From Arthrobacter russicus (GTDB lineage Bacteria > Actinomycetota > Actinomycetes > Actinomycetales > Micrococcaceae), in assembly GCF_031454135.1 (NCBI RefSeq), contig NZ_JAVDQF010000001.1, positions 1,426,001 to 1,490,000 on the forward strand: DNA of 64,000 nucleotides, in the 5' to 3' direction. Position 1 is the stretch's first letter. Each line of letters opens with the position of its first letter. Below the pieces are notes generated by a model. It saw only the letters and a program-made list of their open reading frames with translations. It was not told where the DNA came from and did not search any database. Shown piece after piece: positions 34,491 through 43,613 of this stretch. Position numbers and translations under genes: made by a program.

Positions 34491-34542
34491 GCTGCCAGAT
34501 TAGCCCGGGAATTCCGGCCGTGACCGGATCGTTGGAGCAGGC

Positions 34543-35640
34543 ATGTATGAAACCGTGGTGATCGGGGCCGGTCAGGCCGGGCTCTCCGCCGCCTACCACC
34601 TCCAACGGAAGGGACTCCGGGCGGGAAGCGACTTCCTAGTGCTCGATGCGAACCCCGGTCCGGGCGGCGCCTGGCAGCACCGGTGGCCCTCCTTGACCTT
34701 GGGGGCGGCGCACGGGATCCACGACTTGCCCGGATTTCCGCTCGGCGCTCCGGAATCGTCCCGGCCGGCTTCCGAAGTGGTCGCCGAATACTACGGCGCG
34801 TTCGAGGCCGAGAACCAGTTGCGGGTGCAGCGCCCGGCCAAGGTCCTGGCAGTCAGCGCGCTGCCGGGGGCAACCGGCCTGAGCCTGCGGACCAGCACCG
34901 GGGAGTTCAACGCCCGTACGGTGATCAGCGGAACTGGCACCTGGGACAAACCCTATTGGCCCTACTACCCCGGCGCCGCCGAGTTCGGCGGACGGCAACT
35001 GCACACGCACGATTTCCAACAGGCTTCGGATTTCACCGGGCAGCGGGTCCTGGTGGTCGGCGGCGGCACCTCGGCGGCGCAATTCCTGCTGCAACTGCAC
35101 GACGCCGGTGCGCAGACTTTCTGGTCCACGCGCCGGCCGCCGGAGTTCCGCTGCCTGGACGACAACCCGGACTGGGGCCGGGAGGTGGAACGCGCTGTCG
35201 ACGGACGGACGCGGGCCGGGCTGCCGCCGATCAGCGTGGTCGGCGTCACCGGGTTGCCGATGACCCGGATGTACCGGGACGGAATAGCCTCCGGAGTGCT
35301 GGCCTCCCGCGGCCCGCTGCAACGGCTGGAGGCCGGGAGCGCCATTTTCGAAGACGGTTCAGCAGAACCCCTCGACGCGGTGCTCTGGGCCACCGGGTTC
35401 CGGGCATCGCTGGACCACTTGGCGCCGCTGAAGCTGCGCGAACCCGGCGGCGGGATCCTGATGGACGGGGTCCTGGTGGTCAAGGAACCGCGGCTGTTCC
35501 TGGTCGGCTACGGGGCATCCGCCTCGACTCTGGGGGCGACCCGGGCCGGACGGTCCGCCGCCTTGGCCGCACTGCGGTATCTGGACGACGTCAAAATTCA
35601 ACCGGAACCCGAAGAATCGGCAGCACTGCCAGTAGCCTGA
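34543..35640 (+). CDS. FAD-dependent NAD(P)-binding oxidoreductase
   Basis: The 365-aa protein has two Rossmann motifs, GAGQAGLSAAYHL at residue 8 (FAD) and VVGGGTSAAQFLLQL near 180 (NAD(P)H), and the ATG motif DAVLWATGFRASLDH near the end. This layout matches the CzcO/flavin-monooxygenase-like group. The segment GPGGAWQHRWPSLTLG follows the first strand. A GGAG ribosome site precedes the ATG. The purU start is 4 nt after its stop, so they are co-transcribed. The substrate is not predictable. Confidence 0.85.
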   Translation: MYETVVIGAGQAGLSAAYHLQRKGLRAGSDFLVLDANPGPGGAWQHRWPSLTLGAAHGIHDLPGFPLGAPESSRPASEVVAEYYGAFEAENQLRVQRPAKVLAVSALPGATGLSLRTSTGEFNARTVISGTGTWDKPYWPYYPGAAEFGGRQLHTHDFQQASDFTGQRVLVVGGGTSAAQFLLQLHDAGAQTFWSTRRPPEFRCLDDNPDWGREVERAVDGRTRAGLPPISVVGVTGLPMTRMYRDGIASGVLASRGPLQRLEAGSAIFEDGSAEPLDAVLWATGFRASLDHLAPLKLREPGGGILMDGVLVVKEPRLFLVGYGASASTLGATRAGRSAALAALRYLDDVKIQPEPEESAALPVA

Positions 35641-35644
35641 TTCG

Positions 35645-36526
35645 GTGACTGATGCTCAGACTCCCCGATACGCGCTGACCCTGTCCTGCCCCGACCGGCC
35701 CGGCATCGTGCATGCGGTCAGCGGTGCGCTGCTCGCCGCCGGCGGCAACATCACCGAATCCCAGCAGTACGGCAGCACCGGTTCTCCGGATGCACTGGAT
35801 GCGTCGGATGGCACCTTCTTCATGCGAGTGGAAGTGAGCACTCCGGAACCACTCGATGGACTGCGCTCGGCAGTACAGCCGATTGCCGAAGAGTTCGCCT
35901 TGGATTGGACCCTGCACCGGGTCGGCACCCCGGTGCGCACTCTGCTGATGGTGTCCAAAGAAGCGCACTGCCTCAATGAACTGCTGTTCCAACAGCGGTC
36001 GGGCCAGCTGCCGATCGAAGTCCCGGCGATCGTCTCCAACCATCCCGACTTGGCCGAAATGGCCGCGTTCTACGGGATTCCGTTCCATCACGTCCCAGTG
36101 GACCCGCGGAACAAAGCAGCAGCGGAGCAGGTGCTGCGGGAACTCGCCGCTGCGCACGATGTGGAACTCGTGGTCTTGGCCCGCTACATGCAGATCCTTT
36201 CCGATGAGTTGTGCCGCGAGCTCTCCGGCCGGGCGATCAACATCCACCATTCCTTCCTGCCCTCGTTCAAAGGCGCGCGCCCCTATGCCCAGGCCCATGC
36301 CCGCGGAGTCAAGCTGATCGGCGCCACCGCGCACTACGTGACCGGGGAACTCGACGAGGGGCCGATCATCGAGCAGGAAGTGATCCGGGTGGACCATGCC
36401 CACACCTCGGAGCGACTGGCCCAGATGGGCCGGGCCGTGGAAGCGCGGACGTTGGCCCAGGCGGTTCGCTGGCATGCCGAGCATCGGGTGCTGCTGGACG
36501 GGAAGCGCACCGTCGTTTTCGCCTGA
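35645..36526 (+). CDS. purU: Formyltetrahydrofolate deformylase
   Basis: Hydrolyses 10-formyl-THF to formate and THF, balancing the one-carbon pool and feeding formate to PurT-type purine synthesis. The 293-aa protein has an N-terminal ACT domain (LTLSCPDRPGIVHAVSGALL) that senses glycine/methionine in E. coli. The C-terminal formyltransferase domain carries the catalytic N-H-D set in INIHHSFLPSF and HYVTGELDEGP. The GTG start lies 4 nt after the flavoprotein stop. Together with glyA-folD 2 kb away this makes a one-carbon neighbourhood. Confidence 0.94.
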   Translation: MTDAQTPRYALTLSCPDRPGIVHAVSGALLAAGGNITESQQYGSTGSPDALDASDGTFFMRVEVSTPEPLDGLRSAVQPIAEEFALDWTLHRVGTPVRTLLMVSKEAHCLNELLFQQRSGQLPIEVPAIVSNHPDLAEMAAFYGIPFHHVPVDPRNKAAAEQVLRELAAAHDVELVVLARYMQILSDELCRELSGRAINIHHSFLPSFKGARPYAQAHARGVKLIGATAHYVTGELDEGPIIEQEVIRVDHAHTSERLAQMGRAVEARTLAQAVRWHAEHRVLLDGKRTVVFA

Positions 36527-36899
36527 GGCCGGGCGATGCCGATATTCGGTAAAAGAACAAAACCTCGATCTTCGACGTGTTCGTGAAAGTTACTTTCAGC
36601 TTTTCAATCGACTGAATAAACAGCTTATAAAATCGCCCGAAAGAATCAATTTAATTTGTTGCCCTAAATAATTTTTCACACTCGTTCGGAGCGCCTCCAA
36701 CTTCCCCTGAACGCTGAAAAATACTGATATTACGGGCTTTCTGGTCAGCTTTGACAAGAATTCCGACGACCTCGCCTCGCCTCACAATGGAAGACGCCCA
36801 ACCTTTTAATCATCTCCCGAACGGCGAACCTCCGGCAACATTCCTATGCATAGTCATAGTTTCAACAAAAGCACTATTGCTCCCGGATAAAATCAATGC
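36527..36899. other. AT-rich intergenic region before the carbonic-anhydrase-like pair
   Basis: No gene is seen in these 373 bases. The stretch from about 36550 to 36900 is clearly more AT-rich than the window average. It contains a 15-nt palindrome TGAAAGTTACTTTCA (36584-36598), which may act as a hairpin after purU or as an operator. No convincing promoter hexamer pair or RNA gene was found. Confidence 0.5.
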
Positions 36900-37439
36900 A
36901 TGAGCCCCTTATATGATTTTTCAGGAGAAATTCCCGTGATCGGGGAGAACGTATTCATCGCACCCTCGGCAACCGTGATCGGCAGCGTCTCACTGGCCGA
37001 CAATGCCAGCGCTTTCTACGGAGCCGTGCTGCGCGGCGACGCCGAAACGATCAGCATCGGCCCCGGCAGCAACGTCCAGGACAACGTCGTGGTGCACGCC
37101 ACCCCGGGCTACCCGACGCAACTGGGCGCCGGAGTGAGCATTGGCCACAATGCGACCGTCCACGGCTGCACCGTCGAAGACGATTGCCTGATCGGCATGG
37201 GCGCCACGGTGCTCAATGGGGCGCACATCGGCGAAGGTTCCCTGATCGCCGCGGGTTCCGTGGTCTTGGAGGGCATGCAGATCCCGGCCCGCTCACTGGT
37301 CGCCGGCGTCCCGGCCAAAATCCGGCGGGAAACCACCGAAACCGAGCTGGAGAACATCTGGCACAACGCCACCAGGTACCTGGAACTGGCCAGCCTGCAC
37401 CGAGCCCGGCACGCCGTGCGCGCAGCAGTCAGCGCCTGA
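36900..37439 (+). CDS. Gamma-carbonic-anhydrase-like hexapeptide protein, copy 1
   Basis: The 179-aa left-handed beta-helix protein is of the gamma-CA/YrdA group. It has hexapeptide repeats (FIAPSATVIGSVSLADNAS) and the three metal-ligand histidines in VVVHATPG and IGHNATVHGC, plus GRG/RGD-type loop AVLRGDAETISIG. It may hydrate CO2, though many YrdA-like proteins have no proven activity. It lies 63 nt upstream of a close paralogue. Its leader is AT-rich and lacks a strong ribosome site. Confidence 0.88.
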   Translation: MSPLYDFSGEIPVIGENVFIAPSATVIGSVSLADNASAFYGAVLRGDAETISIGPGSNVQDNVVVHATPGYPTQLGAGVSIGHNATVHGCTVEDDCLIGMGATVLNGAHIGEGSLIAAGSVVLEGMQIPARSLVAGVPAKIRRETTETELENIWHNATRYLELASLHRARHAVRAAVSA

Positions 37440-37502
37440 GCCGGCCGCCAGACCGCATCGCCAACCGCCGCCGGAGACTGCCGGGACGATACCCTTGGCA
37501 TT

Positions 37503-38021
37503 ATGAGTCCCATCTATGAATTTTCCGGCACCGCCCCGATGGTCGCCGAGGACGCCTTCGTGGCGCCCAATGCCTCGCTCATCGGCGACGTGCGTTTGGG
37601 CCGCGGCTCCAGCGCCTTCTACGGCGCAGTGCTGCGTGGCGATACCGCGAGCATCTCGGTAGGCGAAGGCTCGAATCTGCAGGACAACGTGGTGCTGCAT
37701 GCCGATCCCGGGTTCCCGGCCACCGTGGGCGACCGGGTCAGCGTGGGCCACGGTGCGGTGGTGCACGGCTGCACCGTCGAAGACGATTGCCTGATCGGCA
37801 TGGGCGCCACGATCATGAACGGCGCCCGGATCGGCGCGGGTTCCCTGATCGCCGGCGGCGCGGTGGTCCTGGAAGGCACCGTGATCCCGCCGCGCTCCCT
37901 GGTCGCCGGAGTGCCCGGCAAAGTCCGGCGCGAAATCGGCGAGGACGAGCTCGCCGGGATTCGCGCCAACGCGGACCATTACCAGCAATTGGCCCAAGCC
38001 CACCGGCAACTGCACGCCTGA
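37503..38021 (+). CDS. Gamma-carbonic-anhydrase-like hexapeptide protein, copy 2
   Basis: The 172-aa paralogue of the preceding gene has the same start (MSPIYEFSG), the same hexapeptide helix and the same three histidines (VVLHADPG, VGHGAVVHGC). A 48-nt block (37764-37811) is identical to 37161-37208 in copy 1 although the flanks differ. That points to a tandem duplication with later gene conversion or strong codon-level constraint. The protein is probably trimeric; the two copies could form mixed trimers. Confidence 0.88.
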   Translation: MSPIYEFSGTAPMVAEDAFVAPNASLIGDVRLGRGSSAFYGAVLRGDTASISVGEGSNLQDNVVLHADPGFPATVGDRVSVGHGAVVHGCTVEDDCLIGMGATIMNGARIGAGSLIAGGAVVLEGTVIPPRSLVAGVPGKVRREIGEDELAGIRANADHYQQLAQAHRQLHA

Positions 38022-38073
38022 ATCCGCGGAAGAAAAAACCCAAAATTGACCGGTTGCGGCATTTGTCCGAGCT

Positions 38074-38091
38074 TTGTGTTCAATTCTTGAC
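38074..38091 (+). promoter_or_regulatory. ROK operator/promoter motif, copy 1
   Basis: TTGTGTTCAATTCTTGAC, an imperfect palindrome with TCAA/TTGA inner arms and TTG/CAA outer arms, overlaps a TTGACT that could be a -35 element of the ROK gene. The same 18 nt with one change occurs at 39357-39374 upstream of mmsA. Confidence 0.65.
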
Positions 38092-38121
38092 TGCAATCAG
38101 AAAGTAATGCACTCTACCTAT

Positions 38122-39336
38122 ATGTCCGCCGATGCACGCTCGACAACGCGCCTTCCCCGCAACCCCGGTTCCCAAACCGCCCTGCGGCAACGCAACCAGC
38201 AGCGGATCGTCGAAACCCTCTTGAACGCAGGGCCGCTCACCCAGGCCGAGCTTTCCCGGCATACCGGGCTCTCCACCGCCACGGTCTCGAATCTGGTCAA
38301 GATCATGTCCGACGGCGGTCTGGTCTCGACCGCGCCGACCACGAGTTCCGGACGTCGGGCCACCTCGGTGCGGTTGAATTCCAAGGGCGCGGTGGCGGTC
38401 GGCATCGACGTCGGCCGCACCCACGTGCGGGTGGTGATCGCGAGCCTGGGCTACCGGATCATCGCGGAGCGCTCGATCCGGCTGCCGCTGGGGCATCTGG
38501 CCGTGGACGGCGTCCGCGCGGCAGCCGAACTGCTCCGTGGGCTGCTGGCCGATTCCGGGCTCCCGGAAAGCGCCGTGGTCGGCGCCGGCGTCGGCATCCC
38601 CGGCCCGATCGACAGCCGCACCGGCACGGTGATCCAAGGGGCGATCCTGCCCGAGTGGGTCGGCATCAACATCCTGGAAATGCTGGAAGAGGCGCTCGGC
38701 GTTCCGGTCTATGTGGACAATGACGCCAATCTCGGCGCGCTCGCCCAAGTCACCTGGGGCGCCCACAACGCCGTCGAGGATCTGATCTTCGTCAAGATCG
38801 GCAGCGGCATCGGTGCCGGACTGGTGCTCGGCGGTTCGCCGTACTACGGCAATATCGGGATCACCGGGGAAATCGGCCACGCCACGATTTCCGAGCAGGG
38901 GCTGATCTGCCGCTGCGGCAATCGGGGCTGCCTGGAAACCGTCGCCTCGACCGCGATCATGATCGAATTGCTCTCCCGCGGAGCGCCGGCGCCGATCACT
39001 ACCGAAGACATCATCCGGCAGGCCAGAGCCAAGGATTCGGCGACCCTCCGGGTGATCGACGACGCCGGCCAGGCGGTCGGCCGGGCGGTGGCCAATGTGG
39101 CCAATCTGCTCAATCCGGAAGTGATCGTGGTGGGCGGCCCACTGGCCGAACTGGGCGAGATCCTGCTGGAACCGATCCGTCGCGGGCTGATCCGCCACGC
39201 GGTGCCGGCGATCGGCGAAACCACGCACCTGGTGATGTCGTCGATGGGCAATCGGGCCGAGGCGCTCGGCGGTGCGGCGCTGGTCTTCCAGCACCAGGGA
39301 ATCAGCTCGGCATTGAGCACTGAGGCCAGCGCCTGA
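38122..39336 (+). CDS. ROK family transcriptional repressor
   Basis: The protein (about 404 aa) has a winged helix domain (GPLTQAELSRHTGLSTATVS) followed by an actin-like ROK sugar-binding domain. GIDVGRTHVRVVIA is the phosphate loop. The zinc/ROK signature is present as GEIGHATI with the cysteine triad CRCGNRGC. It resembles XylR/NagC-type repressors. ATG at 38122 would lie near a leaderless start; ATG at 38107 is an alternative. It is followed by the monosaccharide importer, and the shared 18-nt motif suggests it represses both itself and mmsAB-chvE. Confidence 0.92.
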   Translation: MSADARSTTRLPRNPGSQTALRQRNQQRIVETLLNAGPLTQAELSRHTGLSTATVSNLVKIMSDGGLVSTAPTTSSGRRATSVRLNSKGAVAVGIDVGRTHVRVVIASLGYRIIAERSIRLPLGHLAVDGVRAAAELLRGLLADSGLPESAVVGAGVGIPGPIDSRTGTVIQGAILPEWVGINILEMLEEALGVPVYVDNDANLGALAQVTWGAHNAVEDLIFVKIGSGIGAGLVLGGSPYYGNIGITGEIGHATISEQGLICRCGNRGCLETVASTAIMIELLSRGAPAPITTEDIIRQARAKDSATLRVIDDAGQAVGRAVANVANLLNPEVIVVGGPLAELGEILLEPIRRGLIRHAVPAIGETTHLVMSSMGNRAEALGGAALVFQHQGISSALSTEASA

Positions 39337-39356
39337 CACCGAGTGTTATCCAGTCG

Positions 39357-39374
39357 TTGTGTTCAATACTTGAC
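39357..39374 (+). promoter_or_regulatory. ROK operator/promoter motif, copy 2
   Basis: TTGTGTTCAATACTTGAC is the second copy of the ROK motif. Its TTGAC end forms TTGACG (39370-39375), followed by 18 nt and TTTACT (39394-39399), a plausible promoter for mmsA. Repressor binding here would cover the -35 element. Confidence 0.65.
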
Positions 39375-39455
39375 GACAAGCCGTACAAGCGAGTTTACTT
39401 TCTTCAGACGTAAACACCGGGGCGACAATGACGTCCCACTGGGAGGGAATGTTTC

Positions 39456-41009
39456 ATGTCAAGCAGCACTGTCGCCGCTCCGGTGATCTTGGAAATGCGC
39501 GCCATCACCAAAGAGTTCCCTGGGGTCAAGGCGCTCTCGAACGTCTCGTTGACCGTACGGGCCGGCGAGATCCATGCGATTTGCGGCGAAAACGGCGCGG
39601 GTAAGAGCACCTTGATGAAAGTGCTCTCCGGCGTGTACCCCTATGGCAGCTACGACGGCGACATCGTCTACCAGGGCGAAGTCTGCAAGTTCAAGGACAT
39701 CCGGGCCTCGGAGTCGGCGGGAATCGTGATCATCCACCAAGAGTTGGCTTTGATCCCCGAACTGTCGATCACCGAAAACATCTTCCTGGGCAATGAACCG
39801 ACGAAATTCGGCGTGATCAACTGGACCGAAGCACGGCGCCGCGCCATCGACCTGCTCGCCCGGGTCGGACTCAGCGATGATCCGGACACCCCGGTCAAAG
39901 AAATCGGTGTCGGCAAGCAGCAGCTGGTGGAAATCGCCAAGGCGCTCAACAAATCGGTGAAACTGCTCATTCTGGACGAACCGACCGCCGCGCTGAACGA
40001 ATCCGATTCGCAGCACTTGCTGGATCTGATCCGGGGCCTGAAGGGCAGAGGAATCGCTTCGATCATGATCTCGCACAAGCTCAACGAGATCGAAGCGGTC
40101 GCCGATGAAATCACCATCATCCGGGACGGCCAGTCGATCGAAACCCTCAATGTCGCCGAAGACGGCGCCGATGAGGACCGGATCATCCGCGGCATGGTGG
40201 GCCGTACCCTGGAATCCCGCTTTCCGGACCATGAGCCGAAAATCGGCGACGTGTTCTTCGAGGTCAAGAACTGGAACGTGGCGCATCCGCAGATCGCCGA
40301 CCGGCTGGTCTGCAAAAACGAGTCGTTCACGGTCCGCCGCGGCGAGATCGTCGGCTTCGCCGGGCTGATGGGGGCCGGGCGCACCGAACTGGCGCGCAGC
40401 ATCTTCGGCCGTTCCTACGGCCGGTTCCTCTCCGGGGAAATCATCAAGGACGGCAAAACCCTCAAGTTGCACAACGTCGCCGATGCCATCGACGCCGGGC
40501 TGGGCTACGTCACCGAGGACCGGAAGTCCCTCGGTTTGAATCTGCTCGACGACATCAAAACCACCACGGTAGCCGCAGCGCTGCAGAAGATCACCCGCGG
40601 TCTGGTCGTGGACGAGGACCAGGAATACCGGGTCGCCGAAGACTACCGGAAGCAGTTGCGCACCAAAGCACCGAGTGTGGACGAAGGCGTCGCGAAGCTC
40701 TCCGGCGGCAATCAGCAAAAGGTGGTGCTGGCGAAATGGATGTTCACCGACCCGGATCTGCTGATTCTCGATGAGCCCACCCGCGGCATCGACGTCGGGG
40801 CGAAATACGAAATTTACGGAATCATCCAGAAGCTCGCGGACCAAGGCAAGGGCGTGATCGTGATTTCCTCCGAGCTGCCGGAGTTGTTGGGGCTCTCCGA
40901 CCGGATCTACACCATCTTCGAAGGCTCGATCACCGGCGTGCTGAACAAAGGCGACGCCGATCAGGAGAGCCTGATGAAACTCATGACCGCCGCCAAGAAA
41001 TCGGCCTAG
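39456..41009 (+). CDS. mmsA: Multiple-monosaccharide ABC importer ATPase (GguA/MmsA)
   Basis: Cytoplasmic ATPase with two fused nucleotide-binding domains, 517 aa. Domain 1 has Walker [10 protein letters not shown] and the signature [17 protein letters not shown]; domain 2 has a degenerate Walker A (GLMGAGRTE) and the signature [14 protein letters not shown]. This is usual for the CUT2 sugar family. The segment [17 protein letters not shown] is characteristic of the GguA/MmsA subgroup that works with ChvE. ATG at 39456 follows GGGAGGGA. The operon order is ATPase-permease-binding protein. Confidence 0.94.
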   Translation: MSSSTVAAPVILEMRAITKEFPGVKALSNVSLTVRAGEIHAICGENGAGKSTLMKVLSGVYPYGSYDGDIVYQGEVCKFKDIRASESAGIVIIHQELALIPELSITENIFLGNEPTKFGVINWTEARRRAIDLLARVGLSDDPDTPVKEIGVGKQQLVEIAKALNKSVKLLILDEPTAALNESDSQHLLDLIRGLKGRGIASIMISHKLNEIEAVADEITIIRDGQSIETLNVAEDGADEDRIIRGMVGRTLESRFPDHEPKIGDVFFEVKNWNVAHPQIADRLVCKNESFTVRRGEIVGFAGLMGAGRTELARSIFGRSYGRFLSGEIIKDGKTLKLHNVADAIDAGLGYVTEDRKSLGLNLLDDIKTTTVAAALQKITRGLVVDEDQEYRVAEDYRKQLRTKAPSVDEGVAKLSGGNQQKVVLAKWMFTDPDLLILDEPTRGIDVGAKYEIYGIIQKLADQGKGVIVISSELPELLGLSDRIYTIFEGSITGVLNKGDADQESLMKLMTAAKKSA

Positions 41010-41052
41010 CCGCAATCACCGGGGAACCAAAGGGGACCGAGGAAACACACCG

Positions 41053-42291
41053 ATGAACAACATCAAACAGATATTCGGCGGAAACGTCCGCCAGTTCGGC
41101 ATGATCTTCGCGTTGATTGCGTTGATGGTCTTCTTCCAGATTTTCTCTGGCGGCAAGGTCTTCACCCCGTTCAACATGCAGAACCTGATCAACGGCAACT
41201 CCTACGTCTTGATCCTGGCCATCGGCATGGTCTTGGTGATCATCGCCGGGCACATCGACCTCTCCGTGGGTTCCGTTGCGGCCTTCGTCGGCATCGTAGT
41301 GGCGATCACGATGCGGGACTGGGGCTTGCCCTGGTACCTCGGCGTACTGCTGGGCCTGCTGGTCGGCGCATTGGTCGGCGCCTGGCAGGGCTTCTGGGTG
41401 GCGATCGTCGGCATTCCGGCATTCATCGTCACGCTTGCCGGCATGTTGCTGTTCCGCGGCCTGAACCAGCTGGTCGGCAACTCGCAGAGCATCCCGGTGC
41501 CGGAACAGATCCAGTATTTGGGCGGCGGCTACTTGCCGGAGATCGGCCCGGACACCGGGTTCAACAACCTCACCTTGCTGCTTGGTCTGATCTGCATCGC
41601 CGCGCTGGTCTGGAGCGAGCTCAAATCGCGACGGGACTCGATCAAACTCGGCGCCAGCGTTCCGGCAGTCTGGGTTCCCGTGGTGAAAATCGCGGCGGTT
41701 TCCACAGTGATCATCTACGCGACGTACCTCTTCGCCTCCGGACGGACCGGCACCTCGTTTCCGATCGCCGGGGTCATTCTGGCGGTGCTGGTGCTGATCT
41801 ACGGCTTCATTTCTTCCAAGACCATCATTGGCCGGCATGTCTACGCGGTCGGCGGCAACAAAAACGCCGCCGAGCTCTCCGGCGTGAAGAGCCGCAAGGT
41901 CAACTTCCTGGTCATGATGAACATGTCGATTCTGGCCGCAGTGGCCGCGATCATCTTCATCGGCCGCTCCACCTCGTCCGGGCCGGCCGATGGCACCGGA
42001 TGGGAACTCGACGCGATCGCCGCGGTGTTCATCGGCGGTGCTGCGGTCAGCGGCGGCGTCGGCACCGTAATGGGCTCGATGATCGGCGGCCTGGTCATGG
42101 CCATGCTCAACAACGGCTTGCAATTGATGAGCGTGGGTGCAAGCTGGACCTCGGTGATCAAGGGCCTGGTGCTGCTGATCGCGGTGGCGATCGACGTCTA
42201 CAACAAGAGCCAAGGCCGCAAGTCCATCATCGGCCTGATGATGAAGAACTTCAACCGGAACGAAAAGTCTGGGCTGCAGACGAACACCTGA
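41053..42291 (+). CDS. mmsB: Multiple-monosaccharide ABC importer permease (GguB/MmsB)
   Basis: Membrane channel of the CUT2 importer. The 412-aa protein has at least ten predicted helices and the family motif GHIDLSVGSVAAFVG, the AVGGNKNAAELSGV ATPase-docking loop, and FIGGAAVSGGVGTVMGS. It is longer than RbsC-type permeases, as expected for GguB. A GAGGAAA ribosome site precedes the ATG, 43 nt after mmsA. Confidence 0.93.
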   Translation: MNNIKQIFGGNVRQFGMIFALIALMVFFQIFSGGKVFTPFNMQNLINGNSYVLILAIGMVLVIIAGHIDLSVGSVAAFVGIVVAITMRDWGLPWYLGVLLGLLVGALVGAWQGFWVAIVGIPAFIVTLAGMLLFRGLNQLVGNSQSIPVPEQIQYLGGGYLPEIGPDTGFNNLTLLLGLICIAALVWSELKSRRDSIKLGASVPAVWVPVVKIAAVSTVIIYATYLFASGRTGTSFPIAGVILAVLVLIYGFISSKTIIGRHVYAVGGNKNAAELSGVKSRKVNFLVMMNMSILAAVAAIIFIGRSTSSGPADGTGWELDAIAAVFIGGAAVSGGVGTVMGSMIGGLVMAMLNNGLQLMSVGASWTSVIKGLVLLIAVAIDVYNKSQGRKSIIGLMMKNFNRNEKSGLQTNT

Positions 42292-42332
42292 TACTTCTCC
42301 CCATCAATCACTCAAAGAAGAAAGCGACAACC

Positions 42333-43427
42333 ATGGTGAAATTCACTAAGACGCTGACGTCGGTTGCGGCCATCGCGGCCATCTCGGCACTCGCCCTGAC
42401 CGGCTGCGGGCGCGGCGACTCCTCCAGCGGCAGCAACGGCTCGGCTGCAGCCGGCTTTGCCAAGGACGCCACCATCGGCGTGGCCCTCCCGCAAAAGACC
42501 TCGGAGAACTGGGTGCTCGCCGAGAATCTGTTCAACTCGGATCTGAAGAGCGCCGGCTTCAAGGCGGACGTGCAGTTCGCCAACAACGGCGCCACCGAAC
42601 AGCAGAACCAGATCAACTCGATGATCTCCAATGGCGCCAAGGTGATCATCGTCGGCGCCGTCGACGGTTCGCAACTGGGCACCCAGCTCAAGCAGGCCAA
42701 GGATGCCGGCGTCACCATCATCGCCTACGACCGGGCACTGACCAATACCAGCAATGTCGACTACTACCTGGCCTACGACAACTTCAAGGTCGGCGAGTTG
42801 CAAGGCCAGGCGCTGTTGGAGGGCATGAAGACCAAGAAGCCGAGTGGACCATACAACATCGAGTTGTTCGCCGGTGACCCAGCCGACGCCAACTCGAAGC
42901 CGTTCTTCGACGGCGCGATGAGCGTGCTCAAGCCGAAGATCGACGACGGCACGCTCAAGGTGGTCTCCGGCCAGGTCAGCCAGAATGACGCCGCCACCCA
43001 GGGTTGGCTCGCCGCCAACGCTCAGAAGCGGATGGACACCCTGCTCGCCGCGAACTACACCACCGCTCCGTTGGACGGGGTGCTCTCCCCGAACGACACC
43101 CTGGCCCGCGCGATCATCACCTCGGTGAAAGCCGCCGGCAAGCCGATCCCGGTGGTCACCGGTCAGGATTCCGAAGTCGAGTCGGTGAAGTCGATCATGG
43201 CCGGCGAGCAGTACTCTACGATCAACAAGGACACCAGCAATCTGGTCAAGGCCGCTGTCGCGATGGTGACCGACCTGCAGCAGGGCAAGACCCCGGCCAC
43301 CACGACAACCTCGAACAACGGGACCAAGGACGTACCAACCAAGTTCCTGGAGCCGGTCATCGTGACCAAGGCGAACGCCGCCCAGGCCTACGCCAACGAT
43401 CCGACGCTCGGACCGCTGACCAAGTAG
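42333..43427 (+). CDS. chvE: Multiple-monosaccharide-binding lipoprotein (ChvE-like)
   Basis: Extracellular receptor for the MmsAB importer. The 364-aa protein has a lipobox LTGC (C25) and a type I periplasmic-binding fold: IGVALPQKTSENWVLAE, then ANNGATEQQNQINSMISNGAKVIIVGAVDGSQL, then TIIAYDRALTNTSNVDYYLAYDN. These match ChvE, which binds glucose, galactose, arabinose and xylose. The operon ends in a strong rho-independent terminator 22 nt downstream. Confidence 0.93.
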   Translation: MVKFTKTLTSVAAIAAISALALTGCGRGDSSSGSNGSAAAGFAKDATIGVALPQKTSENWVLAENLFNSDLKSAGFKADVQFANNGATEQQNQINSMISNGAKVIIVGAVDGSQLGTQLKQAKDAGVTIIAYDRALTNTSNVDYYLAYDNFKVGELQGQALLEGMKTKKPSGPYNIELFAGDPADANSKPFFDGAMSVLKPKIDDGTLKVVSGQVSQNDAATQGWLAANAQKRMDTLLAANYTTAPLDGVLSPNDTLARAIITSVKAAGKPIPVVTGQDSEVESVKSIMAGEQYSTINKDTSNLVKAAVAMVTDLQQGKTPATTTTSNNGTKDVPTKFLEPVIVTKANAAQAYANDPTLGPLTK

Positions 43428-43449
43428 CCAGCAGCAAGCGGACAACGCC

Positions 43450-43491
43450 CGACGGCGGCCTTCCTGAGCAGGAAGGCCGCCGTCGTTTTTT
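43450..43491 (+). terminator. Rho-independent terminator of mmsAB-chvE
   Basis: A 16-bp perfect stem (43450-43465 with 43470-43485) with a 4-nt loop GAGC is followed by six T residues (43486-43491). Confidence 0.95.
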
Positions 43492-43613
43492 GTGCCAACA
43501 ATTGCCCCTAGTCAGACTTGGGAATCAAGCCTAAGATCAAGGCATTAGGTCCTTTGCCCCCGGGGACGGCCAGATCGTGGAGCTCTTCCCGAGGCCCTAA
43601 ACCAGGAGCAACA

